A stretch of DNA of 11,407 nt from Pigoraptor vietnamica (GCA_943704525.1 CALSCQ010001629.1:1-11407); one strand, 5' to 3'. Counted from the stretch's first letter, positions 1 through 9,154 are shown. A program made the numbers and translations. The notes: generated by a model from the letters alone, not told the origin.

Positions 1-58
1 TACTTTGTCCGGGATTCCAATATCTATGGCAAGTTCAATACGTGTCCTCGGATGGGAC

Positions 59-70
59 GCTATATATAGC
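59..70. other. 12-bp perfect palindrome GCTATATATAGC
   Basis: GCTATATATAGC reads the same on both strands and contains a TATA-box-like core. No gene was found on either side that it could clearly serve, so a promoter role is only a possibility. Confidence 0.2.
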
Positions 71-112
71 CCACGACGCGCCTCGGTCACTAACGTTATA
101 CTAGGTACCAGT

Positions 113-295
113 CAGTGTGTCAGGCCCTGTGACTGTTAGGCCCTATGACAGATGAGCAAGTGTTCAGTCCTCTTGATCGGGACACAATGTCTCCCAATTA
201 CAAACGACCAAAAGTGATTGGACATTTTGATCCGAATCCAAATAAACTAGCCACTCATCTGTCATAGGGCCTAACACACAGGGCCTGACACACTG
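113..295. mobile_element. MITE-like element with ~43-bp terminal inverted repeats
   Basis: The left arm 113-156 and right arm 254-295 are inverted copies, both beginning CAGTGTGTCAGGCCCTGTG from the outside. They differ mainly by a 2-base indel (GTGACTGTTAGG against GTGTGTTAGG). The ~97-bp centre has no open frame of note. Short non-coding DNA between long inverted termini fits a non-autonomous DNA transposon, or a folded cruciform repeat. I could not see a clear target-site duplication, so the superfamily is unknown. Confidence 0.55.
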
Positions 296-800
296 TAAGC
301 CAGCGCACATGCGTGCATGAAGGACGGCGCACAGAGCGTCAATGGCGCTTGTGTTCGCGATGACTGTTATTGAGGAATTGGAGCGTGCACTGCCCCTGGG
401 CAGGAAGGTGTTTGTAAGACGTACTCAGCTGTTCCGCGAAGGTGGGCGACAAGGCTGCGGGTGCACACATGGGTGCATTGTAATGAATGTTCGCCAAGAA
501 GAGTGTACATGTCCCGGCTATGCAGTGACGCGTGAGGGAGATGTGGATGGCGCTCATGAGATGTGAATGGCGCTCATGATGCGTGAGATGTGAATGCGTG
601 ATGAATCCACGATGGTGCGCGTAATCGCTGTGACCTCAGTGGCTGTCTCTCGCACCGATCATAGTTGTGATGGAGAGGTGAGATTCGCCAATGTTGTAGA
701 GCACTGCAGCCAGCATGGCGCCAGTCTCATTGATGTGTCTCACCTTGTGCGCCCGCTCCGGAGGACAGGGCTTCCATCTACTGAGATATGGTGTGTATTG
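296..800. other. No convincing gene
   Basis: A short plus-strand frame (342-566, 74 codons) and a minus-strand one (339-557) overlap here. Neither shows a recognisable family, and their lengths are within chance. The only structure seen is the small tandem repeat at 538-598. Confidence 0.5.
538..598. repeat. Short tandem repeat, ~20-bp unit
   Basis: GAGATGTGGATGGCGCTCAT (538-557) is followed at once by GAGATGTGAATGGCGCTCAT (558-577), then by a partial copy at 585-598. Confidence 0.8.
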
Positions 801-985
801 CGTGATCTCTTGCGGTCGCGCGTATTGTGCGGTCGTGCGTCTTGTGTGCTCGTGCGTTGTGCGCTCGTCTGTTCCGTGCGCCCGTGCGTGTGCGCTCTGT
901 CTACTGTGCGCTCGTACCTGCAGTGTGCTCGTGTATGTTGTCCCGGCTCATGTCTGTTGCGCTCGTGCGGTCGTGTGCTCTGTGA

Positions 986-1365
986 GCTCGTGCGATGTGT
1001 GGCCGTGCGTGTTGTGCGCTCGTCTGTTCCATGCGCTCGTGTGCGGTGTGTGCTCGTGCATGCTGCGCGCTCGTCTGCTCTGTGTGCTCGTGTGCGATGT
1101 GTGGTTGTGCGCTCGTCTGCTCTGTGCGCTCGTGTGTAATGTTTGTTGTGCGCTCCATGCGCTCGTGTGCGATGTGTGCTCGTGCGTGTTTTGCGCGCGT
1201 TTGTTCCGTGCACTCGTGTGCAATGCGCTCGTGCATGCTGCGCGCTCGTCTGCTCCGTGCGCTCGTGTGCGATGTGTGGCCGAGCGTGTTTCGCGCGCGT
1301 CTGTTCCGTGCGCTCGTGTGCGATGTGTGACCGTGTGTGTTGTGCGCTCGTCTGCTGTGCGCTCG
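986..1365. repeat. Minisatellite, ~51-bp period
   Basis: GCTCGTGTGC followed by GATGTG or a close variant recurs at 1034, 1086, 1161, 1212, 1261 and 1312, with a related start at 986. Most spacings are 48-52 bp. Each unit is itself built from 10-11-bp pieces of the type GTGCGCTCGT. The plus strand is nearly free of A (two A in 1021-1080, three in 1081-1140), so long open frames occur without being genes. Confidence 0.8.
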
Positions 1366-1380
1366 GGTCTTCTCAGTGTC

Positions 1381-2000
1381 CGCTCGTGTCTGCTGTGCGC
1401 TCGTGCGTGTTTTGCGGTCGCGCGTGTAGTGCGCTCGTATGTGCTGCGGTTGTCCGTGTTGTGAGCTCCTGTTTACTGTGCACTCGTACATGTTGTGGCC
1501 TGTTCATGCGTGTTGTGCGCTCGTGCGTGTCGTGCGCTCATGTCTGCTGTGTGCTCGTGCATGTTTTGCGGCGGGCTTGTAGTGCACTGTGCGGTTGTCC
1601 GTGTTGTGAGCTCCTGTTTATTGTGCCGCTCGTACGTGTTGTGGCCTGTTCATGGGTGTTGTGCGCTCGTGCGTATCGTGCGTTCTCGTGCGCTCGTGTC
1701 TGCTGTGCGCTCGTGCTCAGACGTGTTGCGGTCGTGCGTGTAGTGCGCTCGTATGAGCTGTGCAGTTGTCCTTGTTATGCACTCCTGTGTCCTGTGCGCT
1801 CGTGCGTGATGTGGTCTGTTCGTGCGTGGCTGTGGTGCCGCATGTTTTGCGTTCGTGTCTGCTGTCCCTGCACTCGTGCTGCTGTGCGCTCGTGTGCGAT
1901 GTGCGGCCGGTCGTGCGTGGTTGTGGTGCCGCATGTTTTGCGCTGTCCGCTCGTCTCTGCTGCGGTCCGGTGCGAGTTGTGGTCGTGCCTGCTGTGCGCT
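1381..2000. repeat. Higher-order minisatellite, ~155-bp period
   Basis: CGCTCGTGTCTGCTG or a one-base variant begins at 1381, 1535 and 1691, and a more diverged copy starts at 1850, giving spacings of 154, 156 and 159 bp. Each of the first three copies then carries a GTTGTCC block (about 1449, 1594 and 1765) and a CTCCTG block. A second internal duplication of 31 bp (CGTGCGTGG...GTTTTGCG) lies at 1821 and 1912. The base composition is as in the 51-bp field beside it. Confidence 0.75.
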
Positions 2001-2107
2001 CGTGCTGGTGTGGCTCGTGCGTGCTGTGCGCTCCTGTCTGCCGTGCGCTCTCCTGTCGTTCTGTACGCTCCGGTGTCGTACAAACTCGGCGATCTTGTGC
2101 GCCTACG

Positions 2108-2126
2108 TAGGGTTAGGGTTAGGATT

Positions 2127-2130
<4 letters not shown>
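2108..2130 (+). repeat. Interstitial telomere-like repeat (TTAGGG)n
   Basis: TAGGGTTAGGGTTAGG followed by ATTAGGG: about four TTAGGG-type units, one with a GGA variant. It directly abuts the TG microsatellite and lies about 125 bp beyond the ATPase stop codon. It suggests TTAGGG telomeres in this organism. It is internal, so it is not a chromosome end here. Confidence 0.85.
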
Positions 2131-2197
<67 letters not shown>

Positions 2198-2212
2198 CGT
2201 GTGTGTGTGTGT
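2131..2212 (+). repeat. TG microsatellite
   Basis: An uninterrupted (TG)33 at 2131-2196 is followed by CC and a further GT run at 2199-2212. It is downstream of the ATPase gene, and on that gene's strand it reads CA. Confidence 0.95.
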
Positions 2213-2255
2213 CCCCGCCGGCAGGTGTGCTCAGTCATTCTCTTTACTTACTGAG

Positions 2256-5200
2256 TCACATCGCTCGTTCAGTGGGCAGTGACACCGTTGCACACCCAGA
2301 AGGCCGGCCATCGAGGAGGGCGAGCGCCTGTCGAACTTCGCGCATCTCACGCTCGAGCTCGGCAACGCGGCGCTCCAGCGCGTCCGCCTTTGTCTGCCGC
2401 GACGAGTGCACGAGCGCGGGAATGCGCCTCACGAGGGGAGAGAAAATGTGCAACGCGCGAATGCTGGACGCACGCGCGTTTGCCCGCGCACGCTCGACGA
2501 GGAGTGTGCCCGCGTTGACGTCGCTGTGTACAACGTAAAACAGCCCCGCCTTGACCACATCCGTCACCACAAACCACAGCACGACGTACGCCCACGTGAC
2601 ACCCACGTGACCCCAGCTGACGCTGCTCATCCGTGAGCCGCCGCCGAGTGAGACGCTGTTTGGCCAGTACACTGCGATGAGGGTGGACACGAGCAGCCCG
2701 AGCGCGATGACCGTGCCGACATACCACGACGGGCGCCGCGAGAAGAAGAACCCGTGCGTCCGTGCGGAGAACAGGTTGAGCTGGATGGCGATTGACAGCC
2801 CAAGAAAGAGCACGGCTACCAGCTCGGGGTCGGTGATCTCGTCGAGATCGAAGAGGTGCCACCAACTTGCGTAGTGGGGCGACGACAGGTAGAGGAGGAG
2901 AAAAGTGGCCGCTGCCGAGCACACGCCAACCTGCACGCCCACGGTGAGCACCGACCACGGATTCCAGCGCACCGGCGACTGCGAGTGGACAACGTAGTCC
3001 TGAAGAGCAATTCAAAGTAAGTATTTCGCGATGGCAATGGCTTCGTGTGCTTCGTTTGGGAGGGCTTACAACGATGGATGTGAGGAGCGGACGAAGGTGA
3101 CGCCACACAGAAGCGAGCGAATGCAAGCGAAGAGCAATGGCAACGAACAGCGTCATGGCGTGACACGTGCCTTTGCAGTGGAAATGATCGTGAAGTCGTT
3201 GATCAACGAGAGAAGGACGAGCACCCCTGCGCAAACACACCAATTTCACCCGTAAGTCGTCCCGCGTGCATGGAAGTCAAATGACAGGGGACAGTCACAA
3301 ACGGGGTCGGACAGCACAAGGACCGCGCACGGTGGCCTTCTTCCGTGGCCGCGGACAAACGGTCGGAACACCCACACATCGGCATGAGGAATCCAAGCGC
3401 AACGGAGGAGAGAAAGAACCAGAGAAGGATGATCACCGAAGACGCCACACGGTAGGCAATGTACGACTGCAGTCTGCGGCAAGGCACTTGGTTGTTATCA
3501 GCAGCTGTCCGGCAAATCCTATCCGATCGCACAGCATCGAAGCGTTCGCGCCGAAGCAGGAGAAGGGAAGAGATGCGACGGGGAACTCGTGCGGAGCAGA
3601 GCGCGCAGACGCGCACACCCCGAGAAAATCGTGCGCAGCAGAGCGCGCAGAAGCACGCGCACCCCCTCGACACGGTACGACGACCAACCCTAACCCTAAC
3701 CCTGACCCCCACCGGCGGAATATGATGCGCGACTGCTTGATCGCCGCAATGATCGCCCCTAGGCCCGGCTCCAGCAGGACAATGTCGGCGGCTGCCTTGG
3801 CGGCGTCCGTCGCGCCATGCACAGCAATGCCAATGTTCGCCTGCGCGTGCGGTCGACGTAATTAGCACAAGGCACGCTCCCATCGCACACAAATACCCCC
3901 TGTCGCACATAGAGACTACTGCAATCGCGTACGACACGCCCGCCCTCGATGTGCACCAAATTAAATACTTCCCTCGCACACAAAATACACATGCCGCACA
4001 TGGACTCCACTGCAATCGCATACGAACACGCCCCGTTGCACTCATATACGCCAGACTACGTCGCACAGAAATGCACAGACACCGCCGCGCGTACAACCAG
4101 AACACGATACCTTTCGGAGTGCTGGCGCGTCATTGACGCCATCGCCTGTCTGCAGCGCGAATCAGCAAACAGTGCACAATGCACACACGCTCGGTAAGGT
4201 AACATAGCAAGCAGCGCACTATTAATATTCGGGAGTTGAAAGGCACCAATCAACGATTCACGCACGCGTGGTGAGACAAAGACAGTTACGCACACGTGCG
4301 CGCAGTCGGTCCATTAGACGTGCACGCACGCAAGTCGCAGCATCCACGCACCATTCCCACGAAGTATCCCTTCCGCTGAAGCGCCTCCACAATCGCGTAC
4401 TTGTGTTGCGGCAGGCACCCGGCAACGCCGTTGCAGTTCTCCACAACGTCGTCCACGCGCGGAATGACCGCGGAAAGAGACTGGTCGTGCGTGTCCAGCG
4501 CGGTGGCATCCACGATGTTCGTTCCCATACCGAGGCGACGCGCCATCTCGACTGCAATGGCCTGCGCATCGTGGCCGCGATTGTCAGTATTCTCGCCATA
4601 AACCGACCCGACCGACATCAACGTCATCACGCGAGAGCACAACGACTCGACGCTCCGCAAAGGCCCACATTCACAGACACGCGTGCAACCGCACCAACTC
4701 GTCACATTGAAGGCCATGTACACACGCGAGTGGACATATGTACGCAACGGCGCGACCCCGTGCGACGCACGCGCAATCGCCCGCGTATTGCTCACCCTGT
4801 GATCGCCAGTGATCATCTTGACGTGAACGCCGAAATCGCCCGCCTCCTCAATCGTCTCCTTCGTGTCGGCACGAGGCGGATCAAAGATCGAGACGAGGCC
4901 TGCGCGCGCGCACGTGGCACCGCAGTGAAAGCAATTTGGTCAGCGGCAGTCGCACGCAGAAGAGCTCCAAACCCGGACGTGCGGCGGTCACGCTCACCCG
5001 CAAGCTCAAATGCACGATCGGGCGCCCTCTGGACGGCGACTGCAAGCGCACGCTGCCCACGCGATGCCATGCTCACAACCGCCTCGTCAAACATCGCTGC
5101 CGACTCATCGTCCATGTCGCACATCTTGCGAATAATCTGAGAGGTGGCGAATTTGAGTCACAAAGGTCACAATAGTGTGCGTCGTGAGTAAAAAGTCACA

Positions 5201-8113
5201 GCAAGTGCCTACAGTGCGCGCCAAACCAAACAGTCAATGCGAAAGGTGCAAGGCGTGCCAAAGCAAAACTGCGCACACCTGCGGCGCGCCCTTGGCGACC
5301 CTCAGCAGTCTGCCATCCGGGGCCCTCACTGCGGCTTCGGTGCGCTTCCGCGTGGGATCAAAAGGCACAAACTCCAACACCTACACGACAATAAGAGGTG
5401 GAAATGAGCGTTGCGGCATGGCACAGGGGGAAGCGCGCGTCACGCCTGTGTCGGCGACGAGTCATTTCGCTCAGCGCAAACCTCATACGACTGCGCATCC
5501 TTCTTGACATCTTCGGGCGCGGCGGCGAAAATGGCGGCGTCAATGGCGTCCCGCCCCTCTTCCGCGCGGTGCGAGCACAGTAGGGCATACAACAGCATGT
5601 CGGCCTGCGAGTGGCCCGGTGCAAGCCATGGTTCGTCCGTCGAGAGCTTGTTGAGCGTGAGCGTGCCCGTCTTGTCGCTGCACAGAGTATCTGCGGCCAC
5701 CAAAGACCGGTTAATGGACGGGCGAGGTGATGAAAGTGCAGCAGTGGGTTACTCTCATGGGGTGAATGAAGGTCGAACAGTTTTGTACGCAACACGCAGG
5801 GCATCGCGCCTTCCCACCCATTCCCGCGAGCTCTTGTATCGCTGCGAGGCGAGTGACCACGACCTTTCTCCTGCTGAGCTCCTACCGGCAGAATAAACCA
5901 CGTGTCAAAGACCATTTAAAGTCCACAAGCGACAAAGATGCGACAGCCGTTGAGTGAGGCGAACCCACCCTTGAGCCCGCGGCGAGTGTCGCAGAGACGA
6001 CGACGGACATGGCCGTCGGCACCACCGCAATAAGCAGCGCGATGGATATCTTGATGCCCTCCGCAGGCCCAATGTCCTCGCTGAAGACCATCAGGAGGAA
6101 GAGGCAGAGGCAAGCTACGAAGCCCACGCACGCAATCACGTAGAACAGCTTACGGAGCACCACCATCAGCTGCGGCTGGTTCGACACCTGCGCGGTAACG
6201 GAGTAACCAGCTCCAGTTAGCGGCTGACAAACGACAGGCAAAATGTCGAACAGTCCCATTACGACGGTGTGGCGTCGGCCTGCGAAACAAGCGCGCGACG
6301 GGGCACACATGGTCGTTCGCCGTCATGAATCCGCGACTATCTACACAACACACAGATGTTTGTGGAAAACCGGCAGCGTGAATGGCGCCTGAAACGCTCG
6401 AGACTCACCTGCGCCGTGAGCATAATCGTCTTTCCAAACAGCGTGTTCGGCCCAGTCCGCAGTACCGTCGCCTCTCCCTCGCCCCGCTTCACCGACGCAC
6501 CGGCGAGCACCTCGTCGCCCACAAATTTCGATACGGCAAACGCCTCCCCGGTGAGCGACGACTCGTCAAAGTCCACGCCGACGGGCGCCACGCACAGACG
6601 TGCGTCTGCCGGCGCGACATCCCCAATGACAAGCGCGATGCGGTCGCCGGGAACCAGCTCACGCACGGACAGCTTCTCCCATTTGTTGTCGCGGCGCACC
6701 GTGCACACGGGCGCGGAGAGGGCCTTGAGCTCCTTGACGGCGTCGCCGGCATGTCGGGCGGAGAGGTAATCGGCCCACACGACGAGGTTGCACTGGACAA
6801 TCAGCAGCGCAAACGAGAAGTAGTCGCGCGTTCCATCGACGGGGACTGCGCCGCAATTGGGCAATCGGTCACAAGGAGCGCCAAACAAGGCAGCTGACAG
6901 GGCGTGCACGGCAGCCGCAATTGGGCCACAGACGATGTACGCAGAGCCACACGGCTGCCACTCGGCCATCGCAGTGGGATAAGGCCACAATTGAGCATGG
7001 CGAGGGTTCACATGAACTGCGTTAAGGTCGCCCAACAGTTGAAGAACGTACGCCAGCAAAACGGTGTGTGGGGAAAGGGCGGACCAGTGCGAGCTGACAG
7101 TAGCATACTAAAATTGTGACATTCCGTCAGAACGTAAAATGTGACGTTCCATCAGAACGCACGGGAGTAACGCGCTGCAATGGGAGCGGCACATACCCGA
7201 TATGGAAACGATCGCGGCGATGATGATGAGGACTGGCACGAACCCAAAGTACCTGCGCAGCACCTGCTTCCACGCGGGATCCTCCGCCGTGACAATTTCG
7301 TTGAAGCCATAGATCTGCGGGGCCATAAAGTGCGCGTCAGTGCAGGCATCACACCCTAGTATGGGGCGACAGAAGAAAACCGCGCAAGAGCAGAACGCAC
7401 GTGACACACACACACACACAAATGCACACATACACACACAAACACACAAGATACACACACACACACACATACGCACGCACGCACGCACACACACACACAC
7501 ACACACACACATACGGCACACACACACACACAAACACACAACACACACACTCTCTTACACGCACACACGCACACGCACACGCACGCACGCACACACACAC
7601 ACACACAAACACAAACACACTCTTACACGCACACACACACACACACACACACGCGCGCGCGCGCACACACACACACACGCACACGACACACACACGCACA
7701 CACGCGCACACAAAGGCACACAAATAAAACTACCAAACCTTTCGCAGCTCTAGCACGCGGCTCGTGCTAAGTCCTTCCAAAGGCGCATCTACAACGACAG
7801 CGACGCCACCGAGGGGAATGGCGTCTCCGTCGCCCTGGGACTCCTTCCGTTCGGCGGATGTGTCGCGTCGCAGCAGTCGCAGAGTGCTGCTCCGCGCAGA
7901 CGCCCTGACCCGCTTCGCCACACTGCGCACGCCATTCAATTTAAGCACACGGCCGACGGGGACAGTCACGCGACATGTGGGAGCAACACGGCGAGTGCGC
8001 ATGCCCACAAGTATCGCATGCGGAGTTTAGCCTGTTACCAACCTATTAATAGCGCCCCCCAGTTCCTCCATTTCGACGGTGAGGTGCCCCTTCGGCAGAG
8101 GCTGTTGCGACAT
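2256..8113 (-). CDS. P-type ATPase, P3A (plasma-membrane H+-ATPase) class, 16 exons
   Basis: ATP-driven cation pump, most like plasma-membrane proton pumps. Model, exons in transcript order: 8043-8113, 7739-7922, 7197-7314, 6409-6845, 5969-6187, 5818-5881, 5482-5690, 5279-5380, 4998-5136, 4796-4899, 4352-4561, 4111-4149, 3713-3840, 3376-3473, 3171-3226, 2256-2999. Total 2922 nt, 973 residues plus stop, close to the usual family length. Motifs in order: N-terminal [18 protein letters not shown] (cation-ATPase N domain), PGD 190-192, TGE 223-225, M4 PTAM 327-330, phosphorylation site DKTGT with Asp370, KGAPQ 464-468, DPPR 521-524, TGD 545-547, hinge TGDGVNDAP from 620, and M6 Asp718 in LIND, matching the proton-site Asp of plant pumps. 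The C-terminal tail (about 886-973) has a probable coiled coil at 929-955. Phases agree at every join. The first exon and its intron are least certain: an in-frame ATG at 8002 is an alternative start. Substrate H+ is inferred from family; Na+ is not excluded. Confidence 0.9.
3000..3170 (-). other. Intron 15 of the ATPase gene, GC-AG type
   Basis: Exon 15 ends ...ACTGCAAAG and the intron starts GCACGT; it ends CTCTTCAG before GAC. This join gives STAK/DYVVHS, aligning with the family pattern TISKDRVKPS after M6. The nearest GT, four bases further in, would break the frame against this acceptor. The rest of the exon chain uses GT donors. Confidence 0.7.
3688..3710 (-). repeat. Telomere-like repeat at the 5' end of intron 13
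   Basis: On the minus strand the intron begins GTGGGGGTCAGGGTTAGGG and continues with another TTAGGG unit, starting within two bases of the donor at 3712. Four runs of three or more G lie in about 23 bases, so the transcript could fold into a G-quadruplex next to the splice site. Confidence 0.8.
3883..4042. repeat. Diverged direct duplication inside intron 12, 91-bp offset
   Basis: 3883-3956 and 3974-4042 share TCGCACACAAA, then CGCACAT, then ACTGCAATCGC and ACACGCCC in the same order, with scattered substitutions and small indels. No coding match is seen. It lies between the exon carrying the TGDGVNDAP motif and the next exon. Confidence 0.7.
7115..7159. repeat. Two 20-bp direct repeats inside intron 3
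   Basis: TGTGACATTCCGTCAGAACG (7115-7134) and TGTGACGTTCCATCAGAACG (7140-7159) differ at two positions and are separated by five bases. They lie close to the 5' end of intron 3 (6846-7196), whose donor is GTATGT. Confidence 0.85.
7404..7723. repeat. CA/TG microsatellite filling intron 2
   Basis: About 320 bp of CA repeats with CACG and CGCG interruptions occupy most of intron 2 (7315-7738) of the ATPase gene. In the transcript this reads UG. The flanking splice joins (CGAAAG/GTTTGG and CCCCGCAG/ATC) restore the N-domain motif LELRK/IYGFNE, so the repeat is intronic and not coding. Confidence 0.9.
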
Positions 8114-8419
8114 GATTGTGCCCTGTGGAGACTGCCGTGTGCCGCACGTTCTCCTTCGAACGCTCCCCTCTCGAGCGAGTGCGCTCTTACCGTTTTTCAC
8201 TCTCGGCAACACACCCACAACTGTAGTGTGACTTGGGGTCTGCGAGAATGTCCGGACAAGGGTCATTTAGTCTGGGACATCCGGGGTGGCATGCACGAAT
8301 GGCACGAAAGGTTGGGTGTCCATGAGAGCATCTGTGCTTCGCGGGTGCATCTAAATTCGCGAGGAGTAAAGGGAGTGACGCCGGCGACTGACATGCCGCA
8401 ATTACTCAAAAACATGCAC
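8114..8419. other. 5' flank of the ATPase gene
   Basis: Holds the presumed 5' untranslated region and promoter on the minus strand. The chosen ATG at 8113 has A at -3. I see no clear TATA box or other gene here. Confidence 0.4.
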
Positions 8420-8504
8420 TCACACACACACACACACACACACATTGACATGGCATACGCAACACACGCATAAGCACACACACACACACACACATTGACA
8501 CGGC

Positions 8505-8550
<46 letters not shown>

Positions 8551-8667
8551 ACGGCATACGCAACACACGCATAAGCACACACACACACACACACGCACGC
8601 ATTGACACGGCATACGCAACACACGCATAAGCACACACACACACACACACACACATATTGACATGGC

Positions 8668-8699
<32 letters not shown>

Positions 8700-8779
8700 A
8701 TGGCACACGCACACAAACACGCATAAGCACACACCTGACACACACACATTGACACGGCACACGCACGCACACGCATAAG

Positions 8780-8811
<32 letters not shown>

Positions 8812-8890
8812 TTGGCACGGCACACGCACACGCACACGCATAAGCACACACACACACACACACATTGACACGGCACACGCACACACACTC
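8420..8890. repeat. Compound CA microsatellite/minisatellite, nine core copies
   Basis: The core ATTGACACGGCA (or ATTGACATGGCA, once ATTGGCACGGCA) starts at 8444, 8494, 8545, 8601, 8657, 8694, 8748, 8811 and 8864, mostly 50-56 bp apart. Several cores continue into TACGCAACACACGCATAAGC or a CACGC variant. CA runs of varied length lie between cores. Confidence 0.9.
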
Positions 8891-9154
8891 ATATATACAT
8901 CCCCCCCCAACGCCGACACGCAAACAACACTAGCACTAATGCACACGGCAGTGCTCGTCGGCGTACAGGTACAGTTACGTGCTTCAGCTGCGTGTGCCAG
9001 TGTTGGAGGAGGGGGACGTGTGCGACTGCACCACTGATATAAATACATTTACTTGCCAACGCCGATTAATGACGCGCATGCAAACACGCACTTCAAATGA
9101 AGCAGCGATGCACGTGTAGGCCGGCGTCCTGCGTCAGCCCATGTCCTGACACAA
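8891..9154. other. Intergenic, 3' flank of the LicD-like gene
   Basis: No open frame or RNA gene is recognised. On the minus strand it would carry the 3' untranslated region of the LicD-like gene. No exact AATAAA was found close to the stop. Confidence 0.4.

Noticed and set aside
339-557. 72-codon minus-strand ORF
   Set aside because: Chance-length frame overlapping the one above, with no signal beyond an ATG and no recognisable motif.
342-566. 74-codon plus-strand ORF beginning MALVFAMTVIEELERALPLGRK
   Set aside because: The first part looks helix-like and a donor-like AAG/GTGTTT follows, so it could be an exon. However, no family, partner exon or upstream support is visible.
594-2538. Several long plus-strand open frames, the longest 379 codons (1143-2282), and matching minus-strand frames
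   Set aside because: They arise from the A-poor repeat field, where stop codons cannot easily form. The translations are low-complexity Cys/Val/Arg or His/Thr/Arg strings with no domain.
2256-8113. ATPase as a frameshifted pseudogene
   Set aside because: Every break coincides with GT-AG (once GC-AG) boundaries whose removal restores the conserved motifs in phase, with a total length divisible by three. Introns explain it better than decay.
8444-8880. CRISPR-like look of repeated cores with spacers
   Set aside because: The spacers are only CA microsatellite, the spacing is irregular (37-63 bp), and the window is eukaryotic with no cas genes.
8263-9048. 261-codon minus-strand frame through the CA array
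   Set aside because: It is almost entirely Cys-Val repeats from reading TG dinucleotides and has no support as a gene.
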